A stretch of 47,086 nt of DNA from Pseudomonadota bacterium (lineage in GTDB: Bacteria; Pseudomonadota; Gammaproteobacteria; Acidiferrobacterales; UBA6901): the NCBI GenBank assembly GCA_027364845.1, contig DAHXOO010000013.1, positions 1 through 47,086 of the forward strand, in the 5' to 3' direction. Below the pieces are notes generated by a model. That model was not told where the DNA came from and did no database searches. It saw nothing but the letters and a program-made list of their open reading frames with translations. Both the position numbers and the translations under genes were made by a program. Shown here piece after piece: positions 26,666 to 37,936 of the stretch. How positions within the stretch are numbered: the stretch's first letter is position 1; each line of letters begins with the position of its first letter.

Positions 26666-28564
26666 TCAACCCGCATGGTGCGGAGCCTTTGTTGGGGATT
26701 TGCTTGTGTTTGCCGAGGACGGGAGATCGGGCAGCAGATAGGCGTCCAGGACCTTGCGTGCAACCGGACCCGCCACCTCGCCACCAAAGCCGCCGTGCTC
26801 CACGATGACAGCAACGGCGATGCGCGGGTTGCCCACCGGGGCGAACGCGATGAACACCGCATTGTCCCGCAGATTTTTGGCGATCTGCTTGGCGTTGTAG
26901 CTCGCGTTTGCCGACATGTCCTTTACCTGGGCGGTGCCACTTTTGCCAGCGATCTTGTACGGCGCATTCCGGCCCATGAGGTATCCGGTGCCCTTGGGCG
27001 TATTGACCACGTCGGTCAGGTCGTGAATCATCTCTTGTAGATCGCTCGTATTGTGCAGCACCACCGTGCGACCAGGGACCGGTTTGAGGTAGGTCAGAGC
27101 CCTGGTCGTCGGATTCTCGATTGCACGCACCATGCGTGGCCGGAAGCCCGCGCCATTATCGGCCAGTATGGCCGTGGCGTTGGCCAGTTCGAGCGGGGTG
27201 ACCAGGATCGCTCCCTGACCGACGCCCATGATGACCGTTTCGCCCGGATACCACGGTAACCCGTGAGCGGCCTTCCAGGCCGGCGACGGAACCAGCCCTG
27301 TGAATTCCCCCGGAACGTCAATGCCGGTTTTTGCGCCGAATCCGAACTCATTGAGAATGCTGTCTATGCGGCTGATCCCCAGATGCACTGCGAGGTTATA
27401 GAAATACACATCGCAGGAGGCAACGATCGCGTCGTGCAAGTCGACCACACCATGACCACCCTCGCGCCAACGCCAGCAATGGAATCGATGTGTACTCCCC
27501 GGCAGGGTATACCAGCCGGGGCAGTAGTAGGTCTTGTTCGGATTCAGGCCGTCTTCCAGCGCCCCCAGGCCGAGAAATGGTTTGATGGTCGAGCCCGGTG
27601 CATATCGGCCGTCGAGCGCGCGGTTGAGAAGGGGGCTGTCCGGGTTGCCTGTCAACGCCCCGTAAGCGCTCGTGCTGATGCCATCCACGAACTGGTTCGG
27701 GTCATAGCTCGGGGTACTGACGAACGCCAGCACTCCCCCGGTCCTCGGGTCAATTGCGACCACTGCTCCTCGGTGGTCGCCGAGCGCCTGCTCGGCTGCT
27801 GACTGAAGACGCGCATCCAGGTTGAGATCCAGGTTCTCTCCGGCTACCGGTGGTATGCGGTCCAGGGTGCGGATTGCGCGCCCCTCGGCATTGACCTCGA
27901 CCTTCTTGATTCCGCTCTGACCACGCAGCACGTTCTCGTAGCTCGCCTCGATGCCGAGTTTGCCGATGTACTCGATGCCGCGGTAATCGGCATCATTGAT
28001 GATCTTTGTATCGCTTTCGCTGATTCTGCCGACATAGCCCAGGGCCGCAACAGCAAGTCCTCCCTGCGGATAGTAGCGCTCCAGACGCGCATGCAGTTCG
28101 GCGCCAGTGAGCCTATAGCGTTGCACGGCGAAGCGGTCGGCCTCCTCTTCCGTTAAATTGTTACGCAGAACCAGACTGTCGAAACGCGGCTTTTCGCGCA
28201 GCTGCCTGTAGAAGTTTTTCAGATCGCGATCGTTGAGCGTTACGATCTTGCCTAACTCCGACAGCAGGATCTTCATGTTCTTCACCTGGTCCGGCACGAT
28301 CTCCAGGGTCATGACAGGATAGTTCTCGGCGAGTACGACCCCGTTGCGGTCGAAGATGAGCCCCCGCACTGGCGCAATTGGCACCGGATTTATGCTGTTC
28401 TCATTGGATAACGTGGCGTAATGGCGATGGTCGATGATTTGCAGGTAAGCAAGGCGTCCGATCAGTACGAGCGCCACGACGGTGACGATGGCCACCACGG
28501 CCGATATACGCGCATTGAACAGGCGCGACTCGCGCAGGTAGTCCTTGATGGGGGTGCCAGACAT
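26666..28564 (-). CDS. mrdA: Penicillin-binding protein 2
   Basis: Class B PBP2, the elongasome D,D-transpeptidase, 632 residues. It has one N-terminal membrane helix (about 20-42), the pedestal domain (RGLIFDRNG, ENYPV), and the transpeptidase domain with Ser-x-x-Lys in APGSTIKP, the SCD triad in ASCDVYFYN and KSGT in GKSGTAQV. The proline-rich tail after LDAYLLPD is short. PBP2 partners with RodA, whose gene follows after 83 bases, and is preceded by mreD with four bases between. Confidence 0.96.
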   Translation of the reverse strand: MSGTPIKDYLRESRLFNARISAVVAIVTVVALVLIGRLAYLQIIDHRHYATLSNENSINPVPIAPVRGLIFDRNGVVLAENYPVMTLEIVPDQVKNMKILLSELGKIVTLNDRDLKNFYRQLREKPRFDSLVLRNNLTEEEADRFAVQRYRLTGAELHARLERYYPQGGLAVAALGYVGRISESDTKIINDADYRGIEYIGKLGIEASYENVLRGQSGIKKVEVNAEGRAIRTLDRIPPVAGENLDLNLDARLQSAAEQALGDHRGAVVAIDPRTGGVLAFVSTPSYDPNQFVDGISTSAYGALTGNPDSPLLNRALDGRYAPGSTIKPFLGLGALEDGLNPNKTYYCPGWYTLPGSTHRFHCWRWREGGHGVVDLHDAIVASCDVYFYNLAVHLGISRIDSILNEFGFGAKTGIDVPGEFTGLVPSPAWKAAHGLPWYPGETVIMGVGQGAILVTPLELANATAILADNGAGFRPRMVRAIENPTTRALTYLKPVPGRTVVLHNTSDLQEMIHDLTDVVNTPKGTGYLMGRNAPYKIAGKSGTAQVKDMSANASYNAKQIAKNLRDNAVFIAFAPVGNPRIAVAVIVEHGGFGGEVAGPVARKVLDAYLLPDLPSSANTSKSPTKAPHHAG

Positions 28565-28568
28565 AAGT

Positions 28569-29060
28569 TCAGCTTACGCGTGCCCGGCGTCGCACGTCCC
28601 TGAGAATAACAAATAGCCAAGGCCAGATAAGCATGCTGACGACGCTCGATGTCCAGTATGACCACCGTACTGGGGTGTGCGTGACCAGGTCCCTGATCCA
28701 GAGTACGACCAGATGATTAACAGCGACCAGCACAAGCACAGTTACTGCCTGCTGCCAGCGCGGAAACATGCGCATGCGCAAATGCAGCTTGAGGGTGAGG
28801 AATGCAACCAGTGTCTTGGCTAGCGCCTGTTCCCCGAGCAGCGAGCCGTACAGAACATCCAGTATCAGGCCAACCGTCCAACCAATGCCTACCCCAACTC
28901 GCTGTGGGGTTGCCATGCACCAGTATATGAGTACCAGGGAAACCCAGTCGGGACGAAACGGCTGGGCCCATCCTGGCACGGGCAGAATCGCAAGGACCAG
29001 AGCTACCAGAAAAGTGAAGGCAATTACCAGGCGGCTGCGGTTGCTCTGGTCAAGACTCAT
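28569..29060 (-). CDS. mreD: Rod shape-determining protein MreD
   Basis: A 163-residue integral membrane protein with four to five hydrophobic helices, matching MreD in size, in the GWTVGLILDVLYGSLLGEQAL segment (conserved Gly-Leu-x-x-Asp...Gly) and in position between mreC and mrdA. MreD links the MreB filament to the membrane complex. Sequence conservation of MreD is low, so context carries much of the call. Confidence 0.92.
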   Translation of the reverse strand: MSLDQSNRSRLVIAFTFLVALVLAILPVPGWAQPFRPDWVSLVLIYWCMATPQRVGVGIGWTVGLILDVLYGSLLGEQALAKTLVAFLTLKLHLRMRMFPRWQQAVTVLVLVAVNHLVVLWIRDLVTHTPVRWSYWTSSVVSMLIWPWLFVILRDVRRRARVS

Positions 29061-29125
29061 CGGGATCCTCGCAGCCGGTGCAGTGGTCCATGCTGCAACC
29101 TAAGGCAGCTGATAAACAGAAATGT

Positions 29126-30133
29126 TCAATGCGCATGGCCGATATCCGATAAGCCCCCTACGCTGGCCGGGTGTGGCTGTGCGGCCATCGGTGATCCCCG
29201 AGGTGTGCCGCCCGCGGGCGACGGCGCTTTGCGGATTGCGCCGTTCATCGGCGGGGCTCCGATTGGAGACGCCGGATTGGGCGGCAACGTCTTGCCGGGA
29301 GCGGTCTTGACCGGCCAGATCAGCAAGACTTCCTTGTTGTACTCGAGATGCGCGACAGGGCGGGCGTGGATATCCAGGAAGGGTTCGTTCGGGTTGTTGA
29401 CGATGCGGGTAACGCGTGCCACTGGGTAGCCGAAGGGAAACGTCCCGCCGATTCCGGAGCTGACGAGCAAATCCCCTACCTTGATGTCAGTCGGTGCCGT
29501 GAGGTAACGCACCGCGACGCGGTCTTCATCACCAGTGCCAAAGACAATGGTGCGCAAACCATTGCGAACGTCCTCCACGGGAATGGCGTGGCCGGGGTCG
29601 GTGATCAACGTGACGCGGCTCTGCCCCGGGTCTACTTCGGTGACCTGTCCCATGATGCCGTGGTTGTCTATGACTGGCTGCCCTTCATGCACCCCATCGC
29701 TGCTGCCCTTGGCAATAACGATCTTGCGCGTGAACGGTTCCTCACTAACCTGGAGTATTTTCGCAACTACGGCGCGATCTGCGACCAGCGCCGCGGATCC
29801 GAGCAGTTTCCGCAGGTGGGTGTTTTGAGCCTCAAGTGCCTCGTAGCGCTGAAGCTTTGCCTCGAGCAGCGGCTGCTCGGCAGCAAGTTTGCTGTATTTT
29901 TCCTGTAATGCGCTGTCGCCGCCCACGAAGTTCAGAAACGATTCGCCCACCCGCGCCGGAAGCGTTGCAGCAATTTCAATTGGGTAGAACACGACGCTCA
30001 GACCCGCGCGAATTTTTGCCAGGCGCCGACCTTGGTGGTCAAGCACCATAAGTGCCAAAGACAATATGGTGAATATGACGAAACGGGTCAGGACCGAAGG
30101 CGTACGCAAAGACCAGCCGGGTGAGCTCAGCAT
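29126..30133 (-). CDS. mreC: Cell shape-determining protein MreC
   Basis: A 335-residue bitopic protein: short cytoplasmic head, membrane helix at about residues 17-35, a periplasmic coiled coil (about 75-110, KYSKLAAEQPLLEAKLQR) and two beta-barrel domains with the signature 'SDGVHEGQPVIDNHGIMGQV' and 'GDLLVSSGIGGTFPFGYPVA'. The C-terminal tail is proline- and alanine-rich. MreC activates PBP2. The ATG at 30133 follows mreB by 18 bases. Confidence 0.95.
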   Translation of the reverse strand: MLSSPGWSLRTPSVLTRFVIFTILSLALMVLDHQGRRLAKIRAGLSVVFYPIEIAATLPARVGESFLNFVGGDSALQEKYSKLAAEQPLLEAKLQRYEALEAQNTHLRKLLGSAALVADRAVVAKILQVSEEPFTRKIVIAKGSSDGVHEGQPVIDNHGIMGQVTEVDPGQSRVTLITDPGHAIPVEDVRNGLRTIVFGTGDEDRVAVRYLTAPTDIKVGDLLVSSGIGGTFPFGYPVARVTRIVNNPNEPFLDIHARPVAHLEYNKEVLLIWPVKTAPGKTLPPNPASPIGAPPMNGAIRKAPSPAGGTPRGSPMAAQPHPASVGGLSDIGHAH

Positions 30134-30151
30134 CAATACATCCAGGGTTAA

Positions 30152-31348
<1,197 letters not shown>

Positions 31349-31636
31349 ATGTCACTGGATCGAGCAGACGTAGAACGCATTGCCCATCTTGCACGTCTGG
31401 AGGTTGACGAGCAAGAACTGACTGCTTACGCGGAAACCCTATCCCGGATACTCGGCTTGATCGAGCAGATGAACGCAGTCGATACCGAGGGTATCGCTCC
31501 CATGTCTCATCCGCTCGAGGCAGGGTTGGGGTTTCGCGCCGACGAGGTGACAGAATTCGACCAGCGTGAGCTATTTCAGGTTAACGCGCCGTCGGTGCAG
31601 GCCGGCCTATACCTCGTGCCAAAGGTGATTGAATGA
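31349..31636 (+). CDS. gatC: Asp/Glu-tRNA amidotransferase subunit C
   Basis: A 95-residue GatC, which wraps round GatA and stabilises the amidotransferase. The sequence shows the family helix '[12 protein letters not shown]', '[21 protein letters not shown]' and the C-terminal '[17 protein letters not shown]'. GGGGGGA precedes the ATG. Followed by gatA 46 bases downstream. Confidence 0.96.
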   Translation: MSLDRADVERIAHLARLEVDEQELTAYAETLSRILGLIEQMNAVDTEGIAPMSHPLEAGLGFRADEVTEFDQRELFQVNAPSVQAGLYLVPKVIE

Positions 31637-31682
31637 CCTGCGGCTTCCCCTGTCTCGCTGTTTTCGGTCACTGATCACGGTT

Positions 31683-33140
31683 ATGCCCATGCATGAGAAG
31701 TCTGTCGCAGATCTATCTAATTCACTGAATAATAAGGATATTTCATCCCACGAGCTCACTCTGGCATATCTCGACCGGATCGAATCGCATCGCGAGCTCA
31801 ACGCCTTCATTACCGTCGATAGGATACGGGCCCTGGAGCAGGCGCAAGCGGCCGACGCGCGGCTGAGAACCGGCCAGGGCGGGCCGTTGACTGGAATACC
31901 GATTGCCCAGAAGGACATTTTCTGCACGGAAGGTCTACCCACGACCTGCGGGTCCAGAATGCTGGCAAATTTCGTGGCGCCCTATGATGCGAACGTCATT
32001 CAAAGATTCAACGCTGCCGGCTGTGTACTGTTGGGCAAGACAAATATGGACGAGTTTGCCATGGGGTCGAGCAATGAAACTTCCTTTTTCGGGCCGGTGC
32101 GTAATCCCTGGGACACGCACTGTGTTCCCGGCGGCAGCTCCGGCGGCTCGGCTGCGGCGGTGGCAGCTCGTCTTGCTCCGGCCGCGACCGGCACCGACAC
32201 CGGTGGTTCCATCCGTCAGCCGGCGGCGCTGACCGGAATTACCGGGCTGAAGCCCAGTTATGGGCGGGTATCGCGTTACGGCATGATCGCCTTTGCGTCA
32301 TCCCTCGATCAGGGTGGCCCGATGGCCAGAAGCGCTGAAGATGTGGCGCTATTGCTCAATGTCATGGCCGGATTCGATCCGCGCGATTCCACTTCTGTCG
32401 ATCGCCCGGTTCCTGACTTCACCCGCACCCTTGATGAATCGATTTCAGGTTTGCGCATAGGGCTGCCGCGCGAGTATTTCGGGGAGGGTCTGAGTGCCGA
32501 GGTCGGTCGTGTGATTGAGGCCGCGATCGAGCAGTACTGTAAGCTCGGTGCGCGGGTCGTGGACGTGAGTCTCCCAAACAGCAGACTCGCCATCCCCTGT
32601 TATTATGTACTCGCTCCGGCCGAGGCATCCAGCAACCTGGCGCGCTATGACGGCGTCCGCTATGGCTACCGCGCTCCCGAATACGCCGATCTATGGGAAA
32701 TGTACTCCAAGACCCGCGCCCAGGGTTTCGGTACCGAGGTCAAGCGCCGCATCATGATTGGAACCTACGCCTTGTCCGCTGGTTACTATGACGCCTACTA
32801 CCTCAAGGCGCAGAAACTGCGGCGACTCATCACCGGCGATTTTGACCGGGTCTTCGAGCATTGTGATGTGATCATGGGGCCAACCTCCCCGAGTACCGCG
32901 TTTGAGTTTGGCTCCAAGACGGACGATCCCGTCGCCATGTATCTGAGCGATATTTACACTATCTCGGTGAACCTTGCGGGGCTGCCCGGAATGTCGATCC
33001 CGGCCGGGTTCGACGGCAACGGTCGCCCGATCGGGTTGCAGATCATAGGCAGGTATTTCGATGAAGCCAGGCTGCTCAACGTTGCGCACAAGTATCAGCA
33101 GGCGACGGAGTGGCATCTGCGCGCACCGAGGGGCTTCTGA
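31683..33140 (+). CDS. gatA: Asp/Glu-tRNA amidotransferase subunit A
   Basis: Amidase-signature enzyme of 485 residues that releases ammonia from glutamine and passes it to GatB. The Ser-cisSer-Lys triad is seen as the Lys in PIAQKDIF, the cis-Ser in [11 protein letters not shown] and the nucleophile Ser in [13 protein letters not shown] 31683 gives the normal N-terminus; a further ATG six bases on is possible, while an upstream frame start at 31629 overlaps gatC and is not family-like. Confidence 0.96.
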   Translation: MPMHEKSVADLSNSLNNKDISSHELTLAYLDRIESHRELNAFITVDRIRALEQAQAADARLRTGQGGPLTGIPIAQKDIFCTEGLPTTCGSRMLANFVAPYDANVIQRFNAAGCVLLGKTNMDEFAMGSSNETSFFGPVRNPWDTHCVPGGSSGGSAAAVAARLAPAATGTDTGGSIRQPAALTGITGLKPSYGRVSRYGMIAFASSLDQGGPMARSAEDVALLLNVMAGFDPRDSTSVDRPVPDFTRTLDESISGLRIGLPREYFGEGLSAEVGRVIEAAIEQYCKLGARVVDVSLPNSRLAIPCYYVLAPAEASSNLARYDGVRYGYRAPEYADLWEMYSKTRAQGFGTEVKRRIMIGTYALSAGYYDAYYLKAQKLRRLITGDFDRVFEHCDVIMGPTSPSTAFEFGSKTDDPVAMYLSDIYTISVNLAGLPGMSIPAGFDGNGRPIGLQIIGRYFDEARLLNVAHKYQQATEWHLRAPRGF

Positions 33141-33592
33141 GCGCGTTGGCGGGCACTGCGGACGGGGAGTCACGGGAATCAGAAACGGCAGGGCAGTCGT
33201 GTTCGCCAGCTGCAAGAGGTGACGCGCGCGCTGGATCCAGCCACAGTCCGACGGACGTCTCTGTATTGTCGGCGAGACATCCCTGCTTCGTGCTTACCAC
33301 CGGCGAGGGACGATGGGAAACGGGGTTGCGGGGAAACCGCGCCGGTCAATGAAAATGAGAGGTGTGCTGGCCGGACCCTGCATTTATACTGGCGGAAGAC
33401 AGGGTCGTTTGCCGGAGCTCGGCAGGTTGGCGGCCGAAGCGTTCTCGCCAGTGTCTCCATAGAAAACAAAGGAGCGATCTTCATGCGAAGACGCGGTGGG
33501 CGCCGAACTGTCGCGGCAATCGGTGTGAGCGCAATGGGGAGTTGTCATGGTGGGCACCATGTTGCCTAAAAATTCACGCAAAAGGCTTGTTG
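33141..33592. other. Long gatA-gatB gap with one inverted repeat
   Basis: About 450 bases separate gatA from gatB, which are usually close together. No gene is supported here. A 7-bp inverted repeat, GACCCTG (33374-33380) with CAGGGTC (33400-33406), encloses a TATACT hexamer (33385-33390), so the region may hold a separate gatB promoter or operator; a good -35 is not visible. Confidence 0.35.
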
Positions 33593-35035
33593 ATGGAATG
33601 GGAAACGGTTGTCGGCCTTGAGGTTCATGTACAGCTGCTAACGAAGAGCAAGCTGTTTTCGGGATCAAGTACCCGGTTCGGAGCGGAGCCGAATACGCAG
33701 GCCTGCGGGATTGATATTGCGCTGCCGGGGGTGCTGCCGGTCATGAACCGGGAGGCGGCGCGCATGGCTGTAAAGCTTGGTATCGCAGTAGGCGCCACAA
33801 TTAATCGGCGCTCGGTGTTTGCGCGCAAGAACTATTTCTATCCTGACCTGCCAAAGGGATACCAGATTTCGCAATATGAGCTGCCGATCGTGCAACTCGG
33901 CAAGCTCATGATTGACGTAGACGGGGTGCCGAAGAAGATCGGAATTACGCGTGCCCACCTTGAGGAAGATGCAGGCAAATCGCTGCACGAGGAGTTCCAT
34001 GGGCTCACTGGCATCGATCTCAACCGCGCTGGCACACCGCTGCTCGAAATCGTTTCCGAACCGGATATGCGTTCGGCAAGGGAAGCAGTGGCCTATCTCA
34101 AGAAGCTGCACGTGCTGGTGCGCTATCTTGGGATCTGTGATGGCAACATGCAGGAAGGATCGTTCCGATGCGACGCGAATGTTTCCGTGCGGCCAAGAGG
34201 TCAGCACGCGTTTGGTACACGCGCTGAGCTCAAGAACATCAATTCCTTCCGCTTTGTGGAAAAAGCGATTGAATATGAGGTTGCACGGCAGATCGAACTG
34301 ATCGAGGGCGGCGGCAAGGTGGTGCAGGAGACACGGTTGTACGATTCCGTCAGGAACGAGACACGATCGATGCGCAGCAAGGAAGAGGCCCATGATTACC
34401 GCTATTTCCCGGACCCCGATTTGTTACCGCTTCAGTTGGCGGCCGGATTCATCGAAGAAACGGCGATGAGCATGCCGGAGCTGCCGAACGCCAAACGCGA
34501 GCGTTTTATTCAGGAATATGCACTCACGGCCTACGACGCCGAGGTGCTTACCAGTTCGCGCGAGATGGCGGACTACTATGAGGCAGCTGTGCGTGCCGCT
34601 CCCGACCATGCCAAATTGACTGCAAATTGGATCATCGGGGAATTCAGCGGCTACCTCAACCGTGATAATCTTGAGATCGCGGCGGCGCCGGTGACTGCTG
34701 ATATGCTGGCTGGGCTGGTGCGTAGGATTGCGGACAACACGATATCCGGAAAAATCGCCAAGGAGATCTTCGAGGCGATGTGGGATCGCGAAGGTGATGC
34801 AGACGCCGTTATCGAGAAAAAGGGCCTTAGGCAAATAACCGATGAGTCCGCCATCGAGCGGATCATAGATGATGTTCTGGCGAAAAACCCCAAGCAGTTG
34901 GAGCAATACCGCTGCGGCCAGGAAAAACTTTTCGGCTTCTTTGTCGGCCAGGTCATGAAGGCCACCCAGGGCAAGGCCAATCCGGCACAGGTAAACGATT
35001 CACTAAGGAAAAAGCTCGGGGGCGTGTTGCCCTAG
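33593..35035 (+). CDS. gatB: Asp/Glu-tRNA amidotransferase subunit B
   Basis: A 480-residue GatB, which activates the side chain of mischarged Glu-tRNA(Gln) or Asp-tRNA(Asn) and binds the tRNA. Family landmarks: GLEVHVQL at the N-terminus, '[21 protein letters not shown]', 'EDAGKSLHE', '[16 protein letters not shown]' and '[13 protein letters not shown]', followed by the helical tail ending '[24 protein letters not shown]'. ATG 33593 is used because similarity begins at [11 protein letters not shown]; an open extension back to 33362 is translated intergenic sequence. Confidence 0.97.
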   Translation: MEWETVVGLEVHVQLLTKSKLFSGSSTRFGAEPNTQACGIDIALPGVLPVMNREAARMAVKLGIAVGATINRRSVFARKNYFYPDLPKGYQISQYELPIVQLGKLMIDVDGVPKKIGITRAHLEEDAGKSLHEEFHGLTGIDLNRAGTPLLEIVSEPDMRSAREAVAYLKKLHVLVRYLGICDGNMQEGSFRCDANVSVRPRGQHAFGTRAELKNINSFRFVEKAIEYEVARQIELIEGGGKVVQETRLYDSVRNETRSMRSKEEAHDYRYFPDPDLLPLQLAAGFIEETAMSMPELPNAKRERFIQEYALTAYDAEVLTSSREMADYYEAAVRAAPDHAKLTANWIIGEFSGYLNRDNLEIAAAPVTADMLAGLVRRIADNTISGKIAKEIFEAMWDREGDADAVIEKKGLRQITDESAIERIIDDVLAKNPKQLEQYRCGQEKLFGFFVGQVMKATQGKANPAQVNDSLRKKLGGVLP

Positions 35036-35094
35036 CCGGCACATTGCGCGACCCATTATTCACAATAAACTGGCTAATTGCACGGGGATATCGA

Positions 35095-36612
35095 GTGAGC
35101 ACCGCAGCTGACGACCGCGTCACATTCAACCGCAGACTTTTTTATATCACGCTGTTTTCAACCCTGGCGATCAAGATTGTCCTTGCCGCGACGGTCCCGA
35201 TAACGGCAGATGAAGCTTACTACATAGAGTGGGGCCAGCACCTCAGTTATGGCTATTACGATCATCCGCCCCTGATTGGTTGGATTCTGTATGGCCTGCT
35301 GAAGTTCGGGAACTCGGCGCTGCTGATGCGTTCGCCGGCAGTGGCTATGTCGACGATCATCGGCGTCGGAATCTATCTGCTGCTCCGGTGCTATGATCAG
35401 GCGCGCGCCTACCTGGTTGCGGTGCTCTACATGGTATCGCCCATAGCTGTCCTGGGCGTACTCATTACCACTGACGCACCGCTGATCATATTCTCGTTCC
35501 TGTCCGGCGCCCTGCTGTTCAAGGCGCTTAAAGACAACTCCATGAAGTTTTACTTCTGGTCTGGGGTCTGTCTCGGGTTGGCGTTCCTTTCAAAGTACTT
35601 CGCGGTGCTGCTGATAGGCGCTTATCTCGCCTATTACCTGTTTTCTGACCGCAATCGTGACAAGACACGCGGATTCGCGCTGTTGTTCTTGGCCTCGCTT
35701 CCATTCGGGCTGATCAACCTGTACTGGAACTACACGCATTGCTGGGACAACATCTTGTTCAATATTATGACCCGCAATCACGGAATGCAGCTGTCCTTGG
35801 ACAAGTTCCTGATGTGGGTAGGTATCGTGGTATATCTTGTCACTCCACCGCTGCTCTACTACGTTGTACGGCACCGGCGTGAACTGGCAGAGCGTGTGCG
35901 TGACAGCGAACTCAAGATCTTCGTGTATTCCGCAGTAATACCGTTTGCGTTTTTCACGGTGCTATCGACCACCAAGGACATCGGCCTGCATTGGCCGTTG
36001 TCGTTTTACGGCTTTGTATTCCTGTCCATGGCGATCTATCTCACCACCAGGGAGCTAGTGACGGCCACGAAATTCATGGCCTACTTCACGGCACTTCACC
36101 TTGTGCTCGTGACTGTGGGTCTGGTCATGCCACTCAAGGACTGGATGTTCACGAAGCACTACGATTCCATCGTCTTCACCGAGAGAAACAACGTCCTGTG
36201 GAAGGACATAAAGCCGTATGCGGGCAAGTACGTGTTTGCGACCGATCGCTACACCACGTCCTCGATTATGTCCTACCTGCACAGGCAACATATCGTTGTG
36301 TTCGGTGGCGGTTCCTACCATGGACGGCAAGACGACATCCTCACCGACTTCCACAAGTACGCTGGACAGAACATCCTGATCATGACCAAGAGCACACCGT
36401 CGGTTGCTGACTACGCACCGTATTTCAAGTCGATCAGGATCGAGAAGCTGGTGGTCGCTAACACCCCTTTCTACGTGGTGTTCGGCCACGACTTCAACTA
36501 CCAGAGCTATCGCGACATGGTGTTGAAGCAGATCATGACAGCGTACTACAAGATACCGGACTGGCTTCCACATCGGAGCTGCTATATGGACGAGCGCTAC
36601 GGCAGGCGTTGA
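35095..36612 (+). CDS. GT39/ArnT-like membrane glycosyltransferase
   Basis: A 505-residue polytopic inner-membrane protein with about ten helices. Near the N-terminus, after the first helix, it carries the GT-C signature: TADEAYYIEWGQ with the catalytic acidic residue and GYYDHPPLIGW. This is the PMT/ArnT (GT39/GT83) family that transfers sugars from polyprenyl-phosphate donors to lipid or protein acceptors at the outer face of the membrane. Acceptor and sugar are unknown. The GTG start at 35095 has GGGGATA just upstream; an in-frame TTG at 35044 is possible. No neighbouring polysaccharide genes help to define the role. Confidence 0.82.
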   Translation: MSTAADDRVTFNRRLFYITLFSTLAIKIVLAATVPITADEAYYIEWGQHLSYGYYDHPPLIGWILYGLLKFGNSALLMRSPAVAMSTIIGVGIYLLLRCYDQARAYLVAVLYMVSPIAVLGVLITTDAPLIIFSFLSGALLFKALKDNSMKFYFWSGVCLGLAFLSKYFAVLLIGAYLAYYLFSDRNRDKTRGFALLFLASLPFGLINLYWNYTHCWDNILFNIMTRNHGMQLSLDKFLMWVGIVVYLVTPPLLYYVVRHRRELAERVRDSELKIFVYSAVIPFAFFTVLSTTKDIGLHWPLSFYGFVFLSMAIYLTTRELVTATKFMAYFTALHLVLVTVGLVMPLKDWMFTKHYDSIVFTERNNVLWKDIKPYAGKYVFATDRYTTSSIMSYLHRQHIVVFGGGSYHGRQDDILTDFHKYAGQNILIMTKSTPSVADYAPYFKSIRIEKLVVANTPFYVVFGHDFNYQSYRDMVLKQIMTAYYKIPDWLPHRSCYMDERYGRR

Positions 36613-36658
36613 ACAACCCTATCAAGGGTGGCGCCCGCGCGGAGGGGCATGAACAGGG

Positions 36659-36919
36659 TTACTCTTCCTTCATGCAGGTGCGTTCCACGTCCACTTTCGC
36701 GACACCCTCGATTGCGCCCACTGCCTCGCGGATGCTGCGCACGATCTGCTCCGCGTACGGGCAGTGGGGAGTGGTGAGTTGTATGTCTAGATGAACGTAG
36801 TCGCCGATGATTTCGATGTCGTGAACAAAGCCGAGCTCGACGATATCGTGCCGCAGTTCCGGGTCGACAACGCCCCTAAGGGCCTGATAAACCTTCTCCT
36901 CGGTGATTGATACCGGCAT
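36659..36919 (-). CDS. MIP18/DUF59 iron-sulfur-assembly-type protein
   Basis: A small 86-residue DUF59 protein with the family core 'YQALRGVVDPELRHDIVELGFVHDI' and 'TTPHCPYAEQI', which holds the conserved Cys used in PaaD/SufT/MIP18 proteins for Fe-S work. ATG 36919 is chosen because GGAGG lies eight bases upstream and the domain starts right after it; a frame starting at 36991 adds 24 unconserved residues. It may help Fe-S cluster assembly; no suf genes are in the window. Confidence 0.85.
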   Translation of the reverse strand: MPVSITEEKVYQALRGVVDPELRHDIVELGFVHDIEIIGDYVHLDIQLTTPHCPYAEQIVRSIREAVGAIEGVAKVDVERTCMKEE

Positions 36920-37028
36920 GAATTTGTCCTCCACGATTTGCGCCAGTCTAACAGAATTGCCGTTGCGATAGCGTATCGGCTGATCAGCCAACTTCCGAAC
37001 CGGCGGTCCAGGTGCCCGTAGCCCGGGA

Positions 37029-37469
37029 TCACAGTTTGAGGGGTCTTACGGGATTATCCATCCAAGCATCGGATTTTCGCCAATCGATGTCCGGATCATC
37101 TACAAAAAGTTCGACCTCATTTCCGTCCGGATCAAACAGGTACAAACTCTGACTGACCGTATGGTCTGACATGCCTTCGACAGGGTAACCTTTGGCTTTG
37201 ACATGCTCGTAGACCCGGCGCAGGTCGTCGAGATTTTCTCCAACCTTCCAGCCCACGTGGTAAAGACCAATGCGTCGGCCAGGAACAGGCGCCGGGGCAT
37301 CCCCCACTTCGATCAGCAGCAACTCGTGATGGGTTCGGCCCCCAGTCAGCATTGCAGCACGGCCACCGAATAAATTTCCGACCTGGGTAAGGCCGACGAT
37401 CTCAGTATAAAAGGAAAGTGATGGCGAAAGGCGCCGCACGTAAAACACTACATGTGCCAGTTCTGTCAT
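37029..37469 (-). CDS. VOC-family (glyoxalase/dioxygenase fold) protein
   Basis: A 146-residue vicinal-oxygen-chelate protein with two beta-alpha-beta-beta-beta modules. Likely metal ligands are the His in MTELAHVVFYV, the His in RIGLYHVGWKV and the Glu in DGNEVELFVDD. This is the single-metal dioxygenase/lyase pattern (catechol 2,3-dioxygenase-like); the substrate cannot be told. ATG 37469 places the first ligand at residue 6; the longer open frame to 37754 has no family character. Confidence 0.85.
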   Translation of the reverse strand: MTELAHVVFYVRRLSPSLSFYTEIVGLTQVGNLFGGRAAMLTGGRTHHELLLIEVGDAPAPVPGRRIGLYHVGWKVGENLDDLRRVYEHVKAKGYPVEGMSDHTVSQSLYLFDPDGNEVELFVDDPDIDWRKSDAWMDNPVRPLKL

Positions 37470-37866
37470 GGTCCAGGTCACCAGTTCATCATCGTTGATC
37501 GTGCCATATTCCGCAGTGCAGGGAGATGCTATTACCGCGCGAATCATAATGCAGTATACAGTTTCGCAAATTGCTGCAAAACGTGCCCAAATCCCAGGTA
37601 CTGACAGTGCATGCATTGTCCGGAGGTCAGCGGCAGGCCGCGCTGAACCCCAACAAACACGGGCCGACGGCGTCTCGTTCACCGGTATGATGCCGTTCCC
37701 AGGGGAAACCGGCCAACCGGTCAGATTGCAGTCCGCCGGAGCTATCGGCCACACTGCCCGTGGTTCTGAGTCGAGGCAAGTTAGCCCGGTAAAGCGGTGC
37801 CATCCAATGTCCAGCGATGACCGGCACCTCGTTCGGTAAAGGAATGATGGGCGCCAGGCTTAACCT
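37470..37866. other. Intergenic region upstream of the patatin gene
   Basis: About 400 bases between the divergent VOC and patatin genes. Open frames on both strands here are low-quality and not recognised. The promoter-proximal end carries the sigma-54-type site listed separately. Confidence 0.4.
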
Positions 37867-37883
37867 TTGGCACCATATTTGCT
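37867..37883 (+). promoter_or_regulatory. Sigma-54 (-24/-12) promoter before patatin gene
   Basis: TTGGCACCATATTTGCT matches the RpoN consensus YTGGCACG-N4-TTGCW at nearly all positions, and the invariant GG and GC are exactly 12 bases apart. The predicted start of transcription is near 37894, 43 bases before the chosen ATG. It implies that an enhancer-binding activator controls this phospholipase gene; no activator gene is in the window. Confidence 0.75.
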
Positions 37884-37936
37884 AATACTTATTTAATGTG
37901 ACATGTAATTCATGATACTGGCCACGGGAAGTGGTA

